A DNA stretch of 64,000 bases, taken from Chitinophagaceae bacterium. GTDB lineage: Bacteria; Bacteroidota; Bacteroidia; Chitinophagales; Chitinophagaceae. This document shows positions 53,025-61,980 of the stretch, one piece after another. Made by a program: the position numbers and the translations under genes. The notes below the pieces were generated by a model. It was not told where the DNA came from, ran no database searches, and worked only from the letters and a program-made list of their open reading frames with translations. The stretch lies in the NCBI GenBank assembly GCA_016715365.1, contig JADKAM010000001.1, positions 682,001 through 746,000 on the forward strand, in the 5' to 3' direction. Position 1 is the stretch's first letter. Each line of letters starts with the position of its first letter.

Positions 53025-53726
53025 TTATTTGCTAAGCGGAAATCCTACTGAAAAACTAAGTGTGCGGTACTTGTTTTTGTCATCAGCATTATTATTGCTT
53101 TGAGTTGAATTTATTTTTGTGAGGCCAACCCCGTAATTTGCTTTTAATATCACTTTTCCTAGTTGAACACCACCACCAAAGTTTAAGCCAAAATCAAAAC
53201 GCTTTAATTTATCATAGACTGCATCTTCTTGTTGAGATGTAAGAGGGTCGTCATTGCTAAATTTAATGTTACTTGTTGAGGATGAGGTCAACGGACCAAA
53301 CTTCGAATCTTGCCTTGATTTACCTGCAATGCCTACAGCAGCATAAGGGCCTGCATGAAAAAAGAAATTAGATCCGTTAGATCCCTTTGCATCGAAAGGA
53401 ATTTTTACCACAGCATTCAATGGCACTTCAATGTAAAGCGGATTGAATTTTGTCTTTATGTAATCATTACTGTTGTTGAAATAAGTTTCTGCCTTAGAGC
53501 CTTTGCCGGTTAATAAAACACCAGATTCAAGGCTAAACATATCAACTAATTCCAGGCGGCCCAAAATGCCTGCATTAAATGAAGGCAGTAAATTATTCTT
53601 CTCGGTTTGTCCGTCTTTTGTTTTTGTAATGTTGGCAAGGTTTAACCCGCCCTGTACATACACCTGTGCCTGTGTGGCTAATGCAACCGAGGTAGTTAAC
53701 GCCAGTGCTAAAAATATTTTTTTCAT
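53025..53726 (-). CDS. PorT-like outer-membrane beta-barrel protein
   Basis: 233 aa with a signal peptide (MKKIFLALALTTSVALATQAQ). Alternating strands such as FNPLYIEVPLNAVVKIPF, FFFHAGPYAAVGIAGKS and FDFGLNFGGGVQLGKVILKANYGVGLTKI, ending in YRTLSFSVGFPLSK, are those of the PF13568 (PorT) barrel group. These are small, function-unassigned outer-membrane barrels. Single gene. Confidence 0.85.
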   Translation of the reverse strand: MKKIFLALALTTSVALATQAQVYVQGGLNLANITKTKDGQTEKNNLLPSFNAGILGRLELVDMFSLESGVLLTGKGSKAETYFNNSNDYIKTKFNPLYIEVPLNAVVKIPFDAKGSNGSNFFFHAGPYAAVGIAGKSRQDSKFGPLTSSSTSNIKFSNDDPLTSQQEDAVYDKLKRFDFGLNFGGGVQLGKVILKANYGVGLTKINSTQSNNNADDKNKYRTLSFSVGFPLSK

Positions 53727-53818
53727 GTTCCTGTGTTTTTGTGAATCAATCCGGTTTTAATGATAAAAAATCTCATCATTTTTATATCCGCACCCTGTTC
53801 CTGAAACCCACTTAAACA

Positions 53819-53853
53819 AAAAGCCTGCCAACAGTTTTTGTTGGCAGGCTTTC
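53819..53853 (-). terminator. Intrinsic terminator after the PPIase operon
   Basis: Perfect 13-bp stem (53821-53833 with 53839-53851), 5-base loop, and a T run on the minus strand; it lies 37 bp after the stop of the PPIase gene. Confidence 0.9.
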
Positions 53854-53889
53854 TTATAATTATATAACTATTTCAACAGTATTATGTAA

Positions 53890-55827
53890 CTATTTCAACA
53901 GCGACTGAAAAACAGCATCATTTATTTTAACGGGGTATTTATTCTTTAGTTCGCCGATCCACTTCTCTTCAAGTATATTTTGATAGTCATTAATAACCAT
54001 TCCTTTTGCTTCATCAAAACTACGTTGCAGGTTTGCATCATAATGATGAATAAGTTTTATAAAACTTGTATTACCATCAACGGGGCTTACTACAATTTCA
54101 GAAACATAACCTGCTGCTGTTTTTGAATCGATGACAACCGGTACTTGCGTAAGTTCAAACCGGCCTGAGTCTGCCTGAATATTATTATTAGATTCTTCTG
54201 CAACTTTTTTCCAGTCTTTTCCATTTAAAACGGCCGTTCTTGCTTCTTCTGCAATGGCTTTGCCCGAACAGTTGAATACAATAATATTGGCACTTGCATT
54301 CCAGAGATATTTGCCTTTGTTTTCGTTATAATATTTTTGTAATCCGTTCACATCAGCAGATGCTTTGCCCCAGATATTTCTTTCCATTATTTCAAACAAA
54401 ACATTACCATCTTTAAATTCATCCATCTGGTAACGAAATTCTGCATTATAATCTTCCAGGTTTTTTTTATAATAATCCATTACCGAAGTGGTAATGAATT
54501 TATCTAACAGCGCAGCATTGTTTTCGCCCTGGTACATTTCACCTGAGCCTTTATAATTTCTTACAAAATCAAGCCAGTCTTTACCGGTAAGTTTTGCTTT
54601 GGCATACGTACAAATAGTTTTACCGGTTATGGGGTAAATAGTTGCATTGCCTGTTTCTGAAGCAGGGCTGGCTATTACCGCATCGGCATATCGATGCAGT
54701 TCAGCGTCGGTCATTGCGCCGGTCTTTTTATAACCTACCTGTTTTAAAATTTCTTTTACAAACTGATCTTTGGCAACATTTATCCGTCCATCCTGCTGTA
54801 TTTTTTGCTTTAATTCAAACTGGTAAGCTATATCATTTTTATTGACCGATACCGGGCTTTGCGATAACCGCTTTACAATATGGTAACCGTAAGCAGTTAA
54901 AAAAGGTTTGCTTATTTCATTGTCTCTGGTAAGTTTAAAAACTTCATTTTCAAAAGAACTTTCAAATTTTCCGGAACCAAACTCGGCCAGCTCTCCATTA
55001 TTGCTGTAAGAAACTTTATCATCGCTGAACCACCTGGCCATCTTGCCAAAATCTTCACCTTTTTGCAATAATTGATAAATGGAATCGGCTCTTTTTTCAT
55101 AAACTTTCTTTGCCTCTGCAGTGGCATCGGGCGGAAATGATAACAGTATCTGCGCAATTTTCCATTTTCCAACAGCTTTTCTTTCATCAATTAATTTAAA
55201 CAAATGCCAGCCGTTTTTTGCACGGATGGGTTTGGAGGCTTCTCCCATCTTTAAAGCATACACAACATTTTCATATTCGTATGGCAAACTAAACACGGTA
55301 ATAAAGCCAAAATCGGATTGCTTGATTTTAACTGCAGCTGCTGCATTTAAATTGTCATAATCGGTTTTGCCGGCCTTTAAGGCATCGTAAAACGAATTGA
55401 TTGATGCGAAAGCTTTTATGGTGTCTTCTGGTTTTAATGCAGGGTCAACCGGAACGAAAAAATGCAGTAAATGAATATCTTTCTGGCTGCGGGTAAAAGC
55501 TTCATTCAGCAAATCATTCACCGCTTTTTCATTGTTTAAATAGCTGTCTTCAATCTGGCTTCTGAAACTCTGGGCATCGTATTGTAATTGAGGTAAAGTA
55601 TCCAGCCGCAACTCCATGGCTGCTTTTACTTTCAGTTTAAATCTTACATACAATTCAAGATATTCCTTCAGGGCTTTTTCTTTATTGGTAACCGGAGTCT
55701 TGTTTTTGTTGTATGCCCTTAAAAATTCCGCTTTATCAACGGGGGTGTTACCATAGGTAAATAAGGTTTGCGAAAATGCTGCACCCGAAAAGCATGCAAA
55801 AGTTAACAGCAATAAAATTTTTTTCAT
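53890..55827 (-). CDS. Periplasmic PPIase with two parvulin domains (SurA-like)
   Basis: 645 aa, signal peptide ending AAFSQ. A helical N-terminal part (YLELYVRFKLKVKAAMEL) precedes two PPIC domains: the first at about 115-235 (IHLLHFFVP ... GEASKPIRAKNGWHLFKLID), the second at about 235-340 (WKIAQILLSFPPDAT ... GELAEFGSGKFESSFENEVF ... TAYGYHIVKRLS). A long C-terminal region ends in a SurA-like helix. It should assist folding of outer-membrane proteins. It lies 14 bp after the TlpA-like gene in one operon. Confidence 0.92.
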   Translation of the reverse strand: MKKILLLLTFACFSGAAFSQTLFTYGNTPVDKAEFLRAYNKNKTPVTNKEKALKEYLELYVRFKLKVKAAMELRLDTLPQLQYDAQSFRSQIEDSYLNNEKAVNDLLNEAFTRSQKDIHLLHFFVPVDPALKPEDTIKAFASINSFYDALKAGKTDYDNLNAAAAVKIKQSDFGFITVFSLPYEYENVVYALKMGEASKPIRAKNGWHLFKLIDERKAVGKWKIAQILLSFPPDATAEAKKVYEKRADSIYQLLQKGEDFGKMARWFSDDKVSYSNNGELAEFGSGKFESSFENEVFKLTRDNEISKPFLTAYGYHIVKRLSQSPVSVNKNDIAYQFELKQKIQQDGRINVAKDQFVKEILKQVGYKKTGAMTDAELHRYADAVIASPASETGNATIYPITGKTICTYAKAKLTGKDWLDFVRNYKGSGEMYQGENNAALLDKFITTSVMDYYKKNLEDYNAEFRYQMDEFKDGNVLFEIMERNIWGKASADVNGLQKYYNENKGKYLWNASANIIVFNCSGKAIAEEARTAVLNGKDWKKVAEESNNNIQADSGRFELTQVPVVIDSKTAAGYVSEIVVSPVDGNTSFIKLIHHYDANLQRSFDEAKGMVINDYQNILEEKWIGELKNKYPVKINDAVFQSLLK

Positions 55828-55841
55828 CAGTTGTTTTGTTT

Positions 55842-57284
55842 TTAATTCTTAGGGGCAGCATTCCATTTTACTTCCAGCAAATCATTCAGCTGCAGCAGCG
55901 TAAGTTTTTTTCCTATGATATGTTTTTCTTTGTCCAGTAAATATATGGTAGGGGTCATGTTAATATCGTATAACTGGCGGAAACCCGGCCTTTGCGCTGC
56001 AAAATCCGCATCTTCCATTTCTTTGGTCTTATAAACGTGGGTCCAGTCGCTGATGTTGTGTTCTTTAATAAATGTTAGCCATTCTGGTCTTACATTTTCT
56101 TTGCCATCAGGGGTAAGCACGGCAAAAATCTTTAAATTATGCTTCTTCCAGCTGGCCCTGTATATCGAATCAAGCCTCGGTATTTCTTCTTTGCAATGGC
56201 CGCAGTTGGGGTCCCAAAAACAAATAACAGTGTAATCGGCATCCAGGCTGTATAATGCAGTGGGCTTGCCTTCGGTGTTCAGCATTTCAAGGTCGGCAGC
56301 TTTTTCTCCAATTAAATTAGCCATGAGCATATAGGCCCTTCGGCTGATGGTTTCCATTTGCTTTTCGTTTAGCCAGAAGCTTGCACCCTTACTGTGGTAT
56401 TTTTCAAACAGGTGTACAAAAACAGCATCCTGGCCCATGTACTTCGGGTTTATAAATTCATCGGTAAGCCAGTTCAGTAAAAATTTATACATCTCCGGTG
56501 CCGAACGGGCCAGTAATAATTTATAATCAACATCTTTTATAATAGTATCCGCATCAGGCGAAATCACTTCACGGTAATAACGTTCTACCTTTTTTAAAAA
56601 GAAAGGGGTACGTATGATCCGGTCATCCATAAAACTGATGCCATCCCAATAATGCTTTTTGTATTCGTTGTAATTATTGATTGAGTCTTGCCTGGTTACC
56701 GGTATTTTGGTGGGATATGGAGGTTCTTTCATGGCATTTAACAAAGCAGCCATCATAGACTTCGACTGGTTTTTAATAATACCTTCCCGGTAATCGTTCA
56801 GCTCATTAATAAGCGTGGTATATTTTTTTTCGTGCAGTGCAGAATCGGCTTTTGTTGCAGCAGCCATATATGCCTGGCGTTCCTGCTGAATCATCCTTCC
56901 TTTTGATGCAGCTATTTTTTGATACTGATCGTAGAGTAAATTTTCTTTTGAACCGGTAACAAGGGTTTTATTAAGCAGGTCGGCTGTATCGGCAGTTACA
57001 GTAAGGGTTTGTTCATCACCAACTAAAAACTCGGTTCTTAGCTGCTTTCCCGGAAAAAAAATAGCATAAATACCCGGCGGCAATTTTGTTGAATCTTTAA
57101 AAATAGCAGTGCCGTTATTGGCAATTGCTGCCGAATCTGCAATATTAAAATTGCTGCCCATGTAGTAAGTGAGGTAAGCAATACCACTTTTATAGCCCGG
57201 GGCTTTAAAAGTAACCTGGAAACCCTGGCTATATGCAGAAGCTGTTGTTAAAGCAGCAAAAACGAAAAGTAAATATTTTTTCAT
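55842..57284 (-). CDS. TlpA-like thioredoxin-fold protein with DUF4369-type N-terminal domain
   Basis: 480 aa with signal peptide (ending SAYSQ). Residues about 22-110 are a beta-sandwich of DUF4369 type (IAYLTYYMGSNFNIADSAAIANNGTAIF), a helical middle follows (120-320), and the C-terminal 330-480 is a thioredoxin fold with the CGHC pair Cys361-Cys364 in CFWDPNCGHCKEEIPRLD and the cis-Pro in INMTPTIYLLD. A periplasmic disulfide or cytochrome-maturation-type reductase is likely. First gene of the operon with the two-parvulin PPIase, so both serve envelope protein quality. Confidence 0.9.
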   Translation of the reverse strand: MKKYLLFVFAALTTASAYSQGFQVTFKAPGYKSGIAYLTYYMGSNFNIADSAAIANNGTAIFKDSTKLPPGIYAIFFPGKQLRTEFLVGDEQTLTVTADTADLLNKTLVTGSKENLLYDQYQKIAASKGRMIQQERQAYMAAATKADSALHEKKYTTLINELNDYREGIIKNQSKSMMAALLNAMKEPPYPTKIPVTRQDSINNYNEYKKHYWDGISFMDDRIIRTPFFLKKVERYYREVISPDADTIIKDVDYKLLLARSAPEMYKFLLNWLTDEFINPKYMGQDAVFVHLFEKYHSKGASFWLNEKQMETISRRAYMLMANLIGEKAADLEMLNTEGKPTALYSLDADYTVICFWDPNCGHCKEEIPRLDSIYRASWKKHNLKIFAVLTPDGKENVRPEWLTFIKEHNISDWTHVYKTKEMEDADFAAQRPGFRQLYDINMTPTIYLLDKEKHIIGKKLTLLQLNDLLEVKWNAAPKN

Positions 57285-57399
57285 CGTTATTTAAGGATAG
57301 CAAATGTATTTAAAATAGGTGGTTAATGTACATATATAGCCGCACTGATACTTTAACAATTACAAATCGTTAACAAAACAAAATTGATGATTAATGCGG

Positions 57400-57407
57400 T
57401 ATTTTTG
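57400..57407 (+). promoter_or_regulatory. Bacteroidota -7 element at the rlmD start
   Basis: TATTTTTG, a perfect TAnnTTTG, ends 5 bp before the GTG at 57413. Transcription would begin at or next to the start codon, giving a leaderless mRNA. Confidence 0.5.
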
Positions 57408-57412
57408 CAGCC

Positions 57413-58819
57413 GTGAGTAAAAAAAATAAAAAAACAGTACTGGAAGGGCTTTTAATTACCGACTATGCCGCCGAAGGCAAGGCACTGGCCAAACTTGATG
57501 GTAAGGTAATTTTTATATCGGGTGCTGTACCCGGTGATGTGGCCGATGTGCTGCTTACCAAAAATAAAAAAGACTGGGCCGAAGGCAGGGTTTTAAAAAT
57601 TAAGGAACTATCCAAAGAAAGGGTGGAGCCTTTCTGCAAACACTTTGGTATTTGCGGCGGCTGCAAATGGCAAATGCTGCCTTATGCCAAACAGCTGCAA
57701 TACAAACAGCAGGAAGTGGAACAAAACCTGCGCCGCATCGGTAAGGTAGACCTGCCCGAAATTTTACCTATTATTGGTGCAGATGATACGGTGCATTACA
57801 GAAATAAACTGGAGTTTACTTTCAGTAATAAGCGGTACTTAACCAATGATGAAATTGGGCAGACAGATATTACAGCGCAACAAAACGCCCTGGGTTTTCA
57901 TGTGCCCCGCATTTTTGATAAAGTGATTGATATTGATGAGTGCTACCTGATGGATGAGGTGAACAATAAGATCAGAAACACGGTCCGTTCTTTTGCACTT
58001 GAAAATAATTTTACTTTTTACGATATACGGCAGCATACCGGATGGCTGCGCAATATCATCATACGCCTGTGTACAACCGGCGAGCTGATGGTGAATATCT
58101 GTTTGAATTTTGATGAAGAAGCAGACAGGAAAAAACTATTTGATCACCTGCTGCAACAGGTGCCCGAAATAACAACACTGCTGTACACCATCAACCCCAA
58201 ATGGAACGACAGCATTTACGACCTTACCCCGCAGGTGTACTTTGGTAAAGGCTTTGCCACAGAGAAGCTCGAAGATTTTGAATTTAAAATTTCGCCCAAA
58301 TCATTTTTTCAAACCAATACCAGGCAGGCAGAAAAATTATATACTGTAACCCGGGAGTTTGCAGCACTTACCGGTAACGAAATAGTGTACGACCTCTATT
58401 GCGGCACCGGCAGCATCGGCATTTTTGTAAGTAAGCAGGCTAAAAAAATTATTGGGGTTGAAGTAATAGAAGAAGCCATTGCTGATGCAAAAGAGAATGC
58501 GGCATTAAACAATATCAGTCATGCCGGGTTTTTTGCCGGCGATGTAATCAAAATATGCAATGATGAATTTTTTGCCGTGCACGGCAGGCCCGATGTGATC
58601 ATTACCGATCCGCCACGTGCCGGCATGCATGAAAAACTGGTGAACAAACTGCTTGAAATGGCAGCACCCAAAATTGTGTATGTAAGCTGCAATACAGCAA
58701 CACAGGCACGTGACCTGGGTTTGCTGAGCGAAAAATACCAGATTGAAAAAATTCAACCGGTAGATATGTTTCCGCACACACATCATATTGAATGTGTGGT
58801 GTTGCTGAAACTGAGGTAA
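57413..58819 (+). CDS. rlmD: 23S rRNA (uracil(1939)-C(5))-methyltransferase RlmD
   Basis: 468 aa from GTG 57413. An N-terminal TRAM domain (ITDYAAEGKALAKLDGKVIFI), then the iron-sulfur cysteines in FCKHFGICGGCKWQ, the SAM-binding VYDLYCGTGSIGIFVSK, ITDPPRAGMH and the catalytic SCNTATQARDL. The ending HIECVVLLKLR is standard. It makes m5U in 23S rRNA; the RlmCD and TrmA relatives are close, so the exact target is inferred. The rhomboid gene follows after 24 bp. Confidence 0.93.
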   Translation: MSKKNKKTVLEGLLITDYAAEGKALAKLDGKVIFISGAVPGDVADVLLTKNKKDWAEGRVLKIKELSKERVEPFCKHFGICGGCKWQMLPYAKQLQYKQQEVEQNLRRIGKVDLPEILPIIGADDTVHYRNKLEFTFSNKRYLTNDEIGQTDITAQQNALGFHVPRIFDKVIDIDECYLMDEVNNKIRNTVRSFALENNFTFYDIRQHTGWLRNIIIRLCTTGELMVNICLNFDEEADRKKLFDHLLQQVPEITTLLYTINPKWNDSIYDLTPQVYFGKGFATEKLEDFEFKISPKSFFQTNTRQAEKLYTVTREFAALTGNEIVYDLYCGTGSIGIFVSKQAKKIIGVEVIEEAIADAKENAALNNISHAGFFAGDVIKICNDEFFAVHGRPDVIITDPPRAGMHEKLVNKLLEMAAPKIVYVSCNTATQARDLGLLSEKYQIEKIQPVDMFPHTHHIECVVLLKLR

Positions 58820-58843
58820 AGATTAATCAACTAAATTTGTAAC

Positions 58844-59542
58844 ATGGCTTTTAATAATTACGGAAACAGTTTTCAGCGCACAACACCCATCGTGTTAAAC
58901 CTGATCATCATTAATGCCCTGGCATATTTTGCACAGATTGCGTTTGGCGGCAGCGGGCCGGTTAACCAGGTAGATGATCTGTTTGCATTGCATCATTACA
59001 AATCAGACCTGTTCAGGCCTTACCAGGTGGTTACGCATATGTTTATGCACGGCGGTTTTTTTCATCTGCTGTTCAATATGTTTGCTTTGTGGATGTTTGG
59101 CAGCAATGTAGAAAGAGTTTGGGGGCCTAAACGGTTTTTAACTTTTTATCTTATTTGCGGATTGGGTGCAGCATTTGCGCAAATGGCATCTTATACGGTT
59201 GACTTTTGGCAGATTGATCATTTGAATTTAGCAGCCGAAGAGGTTATTCAATACCAGGATATTTTGAGAAGAAGTGCAACAGTAGGTGCATCAGGAGCTA
59301 TCATGGGTGTGCTGGCTGCATTTGGTTATCTTTTCCCCAATACAGAATTAATTCTCTTCCCGATACCAATTCCTATTAAAGCAAAATGGGCCATCATGGG
59401 TATTATTGCCTTAGATGTATTTGGAGGTGTATCAAAAGTGCCAGGCGATAACATCGCACACTTTGCCCATGTGGGAGGAGCGTTGATCGGACTTTTACTC
59501 GTAATATTCTGGAACAAAACCAATAAAAAAACTTTCTATTAA
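58844..59542 (+). CDS. Rhomboid-family intramembrane serine protease
   Basis: 232 aa, six to seven membrane helices. All catalytic features are present: the HGGFFHLLFNMFALW segment (the His and Asn of the first loop), Ser150 in VGASGAIMGV and His209 in HFAHVGGALIG. It cleaves membrane proteins within or near the bilayer. Directly followed by a second rhomboid-type gene (56 bp), probably in one operon with rlmD. Confidence 0.93.
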   Translation: MAFNNYGNSFQRTTPIVLNLIIINALAYFAQIAFGGSGPVNQVDDLFALHHYKSDLFRPYQVVTHMFMHGGFFHLLFNMFALWMFGSNVERVWGPKRFLTFYLICGLGAAFAQMASYTVDFWQIDHLNLAAEEVIQYQDILRRSATVGASGAIMGVLAAFGYLFPNTELILFPIPIPIKAKWAIMGIIALDVFGGVSKVPGDNIAHFAHVGGALIGLLLVIFWNKTNKKTFY

Positions 59543-59598
59543 AACTAACAATTGTGTGTTATAACTGTTTGTATTTTTAAAGGCATAGCAATTACATT

Positions 59599-60531
59599 AT
59601 GGGTGAATCAGACCGTTATATTGATTATAAATTAAAAAAGAAACGCTTTACATTGGGACAGCCCGATAATGCATTGATGTGGCTTTTTGCGATCAACGTT
59701 ATTTTCTTTCTGATACTGCTTACCATTAAAGTTGCGATCAATGTTAACGACCATTCCAGCACCGCTTTTTATACGCAGGTTGTCTATTGGTTCCAGTTGC
59801 CTGCAGACCTGGTTTCATTAAGCAAAAAACCATGGACCATTATTTCTTACATGTTCAGCGATGTTGACGTAATGCGGGCTCTTAGCAATATGTTATGGTT
59901 ATCGGCATTTGGATCTGTGCTGCAGAATTTAACCGGCAATAAAAAAATAATACCGGTTTATTTGTATGGCGGTTTTGCCGGGGCGGTATTTTTTATGGCT
60001 GCCGTTTATTTAATTCCCACCAACAGGGCGGTAATTGATACGCTTGGTTTGCTGGGAGCCAATGCATCGGTAATGGCGGTTGCCATTGCCGCAACCATGA
60101 TTGCACCCAGTTACCGGTTTTTCAGAGATATCAGGGGCGGCATTCCCATCTGGATACTTACTGTTATTTATGTTGCTATTGATTTGGCAAGTATTGCCCG
60201 GGGTCCGGCCGCATTTCCCATCGCTCATATGGGCGGCGCATTTGCAGGTTATTTATTTGTAAAGATGCTGAAGCACAATATGGATGGAAGCGAATGGATG
60301 AATAAATTTTATAACTGGTTCATCAATCTTTTTAATCCCAATAAAAAGAAGCAAACAAACAGCGTTAAAGAAAGGGTGTTTTATAATATTGGCAGTAAAA
60401 GCCCGTACAGCAAAACCTCCATTGTAACCGAGCAAAGGGTTGATGAGATACTAGACAAAATAAATCAAAAAGGTTACGACCATCTTACCAAAGAAGAAAA
60501 AGATATTTTAAAAAGAGCCAGCGAAGATTAA
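59599..60531 (+). CDS. Rhomboid-like membrane protein, probably inactive, with C-terminal cytoplasmic domain
   Basis: 310 aa, about six membrane helices. It aligns with the first rhomboid next door, but the GxSG position reads LGANASVMAV, with Asn155 where the catalytic Ser should stand; the partner His210 in IAHMGGAFAGYLF is kept. The C-terminal 60 residues (SIVTEQRVDEILDKINQKGYDHLTKEEKDILKRASED) match the small DUF6576-type tail. An inactive (pseudoprotease) role is likely but depends on the alignment; Ser157 two residues later is a less likely nucleophile. The stop codon overlaps a palindrome. Confidence 0.88.
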   Translation: MGESDRYIDYKLKKKRFTLGQPDNALMWLFAINVIFFLILLTIKVAINVNDHSSTAFYTQVVYWFQLPADLVSLSKKPWTIISYMFSDVDVMRALSNMLWLSAFGSVLQNLTGNKKIIPVYLYGGFAGAVFFMAAVYLIPTNRAVIDTLGLLGANASVMAVAIAATMIAPSYRFFRDIRGGIPIWILTVIYVAIDLASIARGPAAFPIAHMGGAFAGYLFVKMLKHNMDGSEWMNKFYNWFINLFNPNKKKQTNSVKERVFYNIGSKSPYSKTSIVTEQRVDEILDKINQKGYDHLTKEEKDILKRASED

Positions 60532-60594
60532 GGTTGCCAACCTTAGTAAGTAGATTTAATTGCTAGCAGGTTTTATTAAAGGTTGTCAACCTTT
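60530..60594. repeat. Paired palindromic element, locus 2
   Basis: Two perfect palindromes, AAGGTTG-C-CAACCTT (60530-60544) and AAAGGTTG-T-CAACCTTT (60578-60594), 33 bp apart. The first begins inside the stop codon of the rhomboid-like gene. Sequence and spacing match locus 1 (26655-26721). Confidence 0.85.
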
Positions 60595-60663
60595 ACCATA
60601 TCTTGAATTCCTTTCATCATTTCTTTCACATTATTTTATTGTTGATAGCATTATCTTTATGCT

Positions 60664-61794
60664 ATGCCAGGTTTTTTCCGTAGAATGACAAAAAGTTTTT
60701 TTATTGTTGTAAATATAACTGCAGCAATACTTTTTTTATTGGGCTGCTATGGTTATTTATTTGACCCGAAAATTTTCTGGCCAATCGGGTTTTTAACACT
60801 CACTGCTTTTTATTTTCTGCTGATATTGGTTGCCTTTATTATTTTCTGGTTATTTATTAAACCCAAGCGGGCATTGATTTCAGCGGTTGCCATACTGCTG
60901 GCTTTTAAACCCATCAGTAATATTGTTTCTTTTCATTTGTCAAACCCGTTTACCAAAGAAAAGCCAGCTAATGCCTTGCGTATTTTAACCTGGAACGTGG
61001 CGCAGTTTAATGTGATGGAAGAAAAAAAACACCCGGATATAAAAAGCCGCATGTTGAGTACCATTAACGAATACCAACCGGATATTGCCTGTTTCCAGGA
61101 AATGGTTGCAGAAGACAGTACGGTAAAAGATCATGGGCATATGGATGAATTCCTTCAGCAGCTTGATTTCAAAAATTATTTTTATTCGTACAACAGCAAG
61201 GAAGATTTTTGGGGCTATGCACATTTCGGTATCATCATTTTTTCAAAATATCCTATCATTAATAAACAAACAGTCAGCTTTTACCCCAATGATTATAATT
61301 CTATTTTTCAGTATGTAGATGTGGTTAAAGAAGAAGATACCATCCGGGTATTTAATGTTCATCTGCAATCTTTACGTTTCAGTAAAGAAAACCTTAAGTA
61401 TATAGAAAAGCCTACTGTAGAAGATGAGAATAAGGCTTTAAAAGAATCTAAAAACATTATAGCCAAGTTTAAAAAAGGTTTTTTAAAAAGGCAGGTACAG
61501 ACCGACAGGATACGGGCTGAAATAGAAAAAAGTCCGTACCCGGTAATTGTAACCGGCGATTTTAACGATGTGCCCAACAGCTATGCTTACCATACCATTG
61601 GCAACAATATGAACAATGCCTTTGTTGAAAAAGGCAGCGGACTTGGCCGCACTTTCAGCGGCATTTCGCCGGTTTTGCGTATCGACAATATTTTTGTTGA
61701 TACAAAAATGGATGTGCTGCAGTTTAACCTGGTTAAAAAGAAGCTGAGCGACCATTTCCCTATTATGGCTGATGTTGCAATGCCTAAAAAGTAA
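60664..61794 (+). CDS. Membrane-anchored endonuclease/exonuclease/phosphatase (EEP) family protein
   Basis: 376 aa. Three N-terminal membrane helices (residues about 10-100) precede an EEP domain with LRILTWNVAQFN, DIACFQEM, VFNVHLQSLRF, IVTGDFNDVPNSYA and LSDHFPIMADV, the full metal and catalytic set of the DNase I-like fold. The active site would face the periplasm or the cytoplasm depending on the topology. Substrates in this family range from DNA to phospholipid headgroups; none can be assigned. Confidence 0.88.
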   Translation: MPGFFRRMTKSFFIVVNITAAILFLLGCYGYLFDPKIFWPIGFLTLTAFYFLLILVAFIIFWLFIKPKRALISAVAILLAFKPISNIVSFHLSNPFTKEKPANALRILTWNVAQFNVMEEKKHPDIKSRMLSTINEYQPDIACFQEMVAEDSTVKDHGHMDEFLQQLDFKNYFYSYNSKEDFWGYAHFGIIIFSKYPIINKQTVSFYPNDYNSIFQYVDVVKEEDTIRVFNVHLQSLRFSKENLKYIEKPTVEDENKALKESKNIIAKFKKGFLKRQVQTDRIRAEIEKSPYPVIVTGDFNDVPNSYAYHTIGNNMNNAFVEKGSGLGRTFSGISPVLRIDNIFVDTKMDVLQFNLVKKKLSDHFPIMADVAMPKK

Positions 61795-61842
61795 TATCTT
61801 AGCATTTCAAATGACAGCATCTCACACATACCAATATTTCTG

Positions 61843-61872
61843 TTGCCCTTGCGGCATAGCTTAATATCTTTG
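61843..61872 (+). promoter_or_regulatory. Complete Bacteroidota promoter for cysS
   Basis: TTG (61843-61845), 19 bp spacer, TATCTTTG (61865-61872), the -33/-7 pair. The cysS ATG is 108 bp further on; that leader is A/C-rich and no riboswitch or T-box was recognised in it. Confidence 0.7.
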
Positions 61873-61980
61873 TAAAAAATTACAGTTACTTTCCTTTTTT
61901 TATTTTAATGCAGATGTTTAATTACAAGGCTTTGAATTTGAAGAACTCAAAACTCAAAATGCCAAACCCAAAACAGAATT

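Noticed and set aside
58505..58786. Cys/His-rich minus-strand frame within rlmD
   Set aside because: It is the antisense of the conserved methyltransferase motifs; the Cys and His content is a by-product of that.
61873..61980. Possible T-box or other riboswitch in the cysS leader
   Set aside because: The 108-bp leader is low-complexity with repeated AACTCAAA/CCCAAA-like words; no specifier stem or antiterminator could be drawn.
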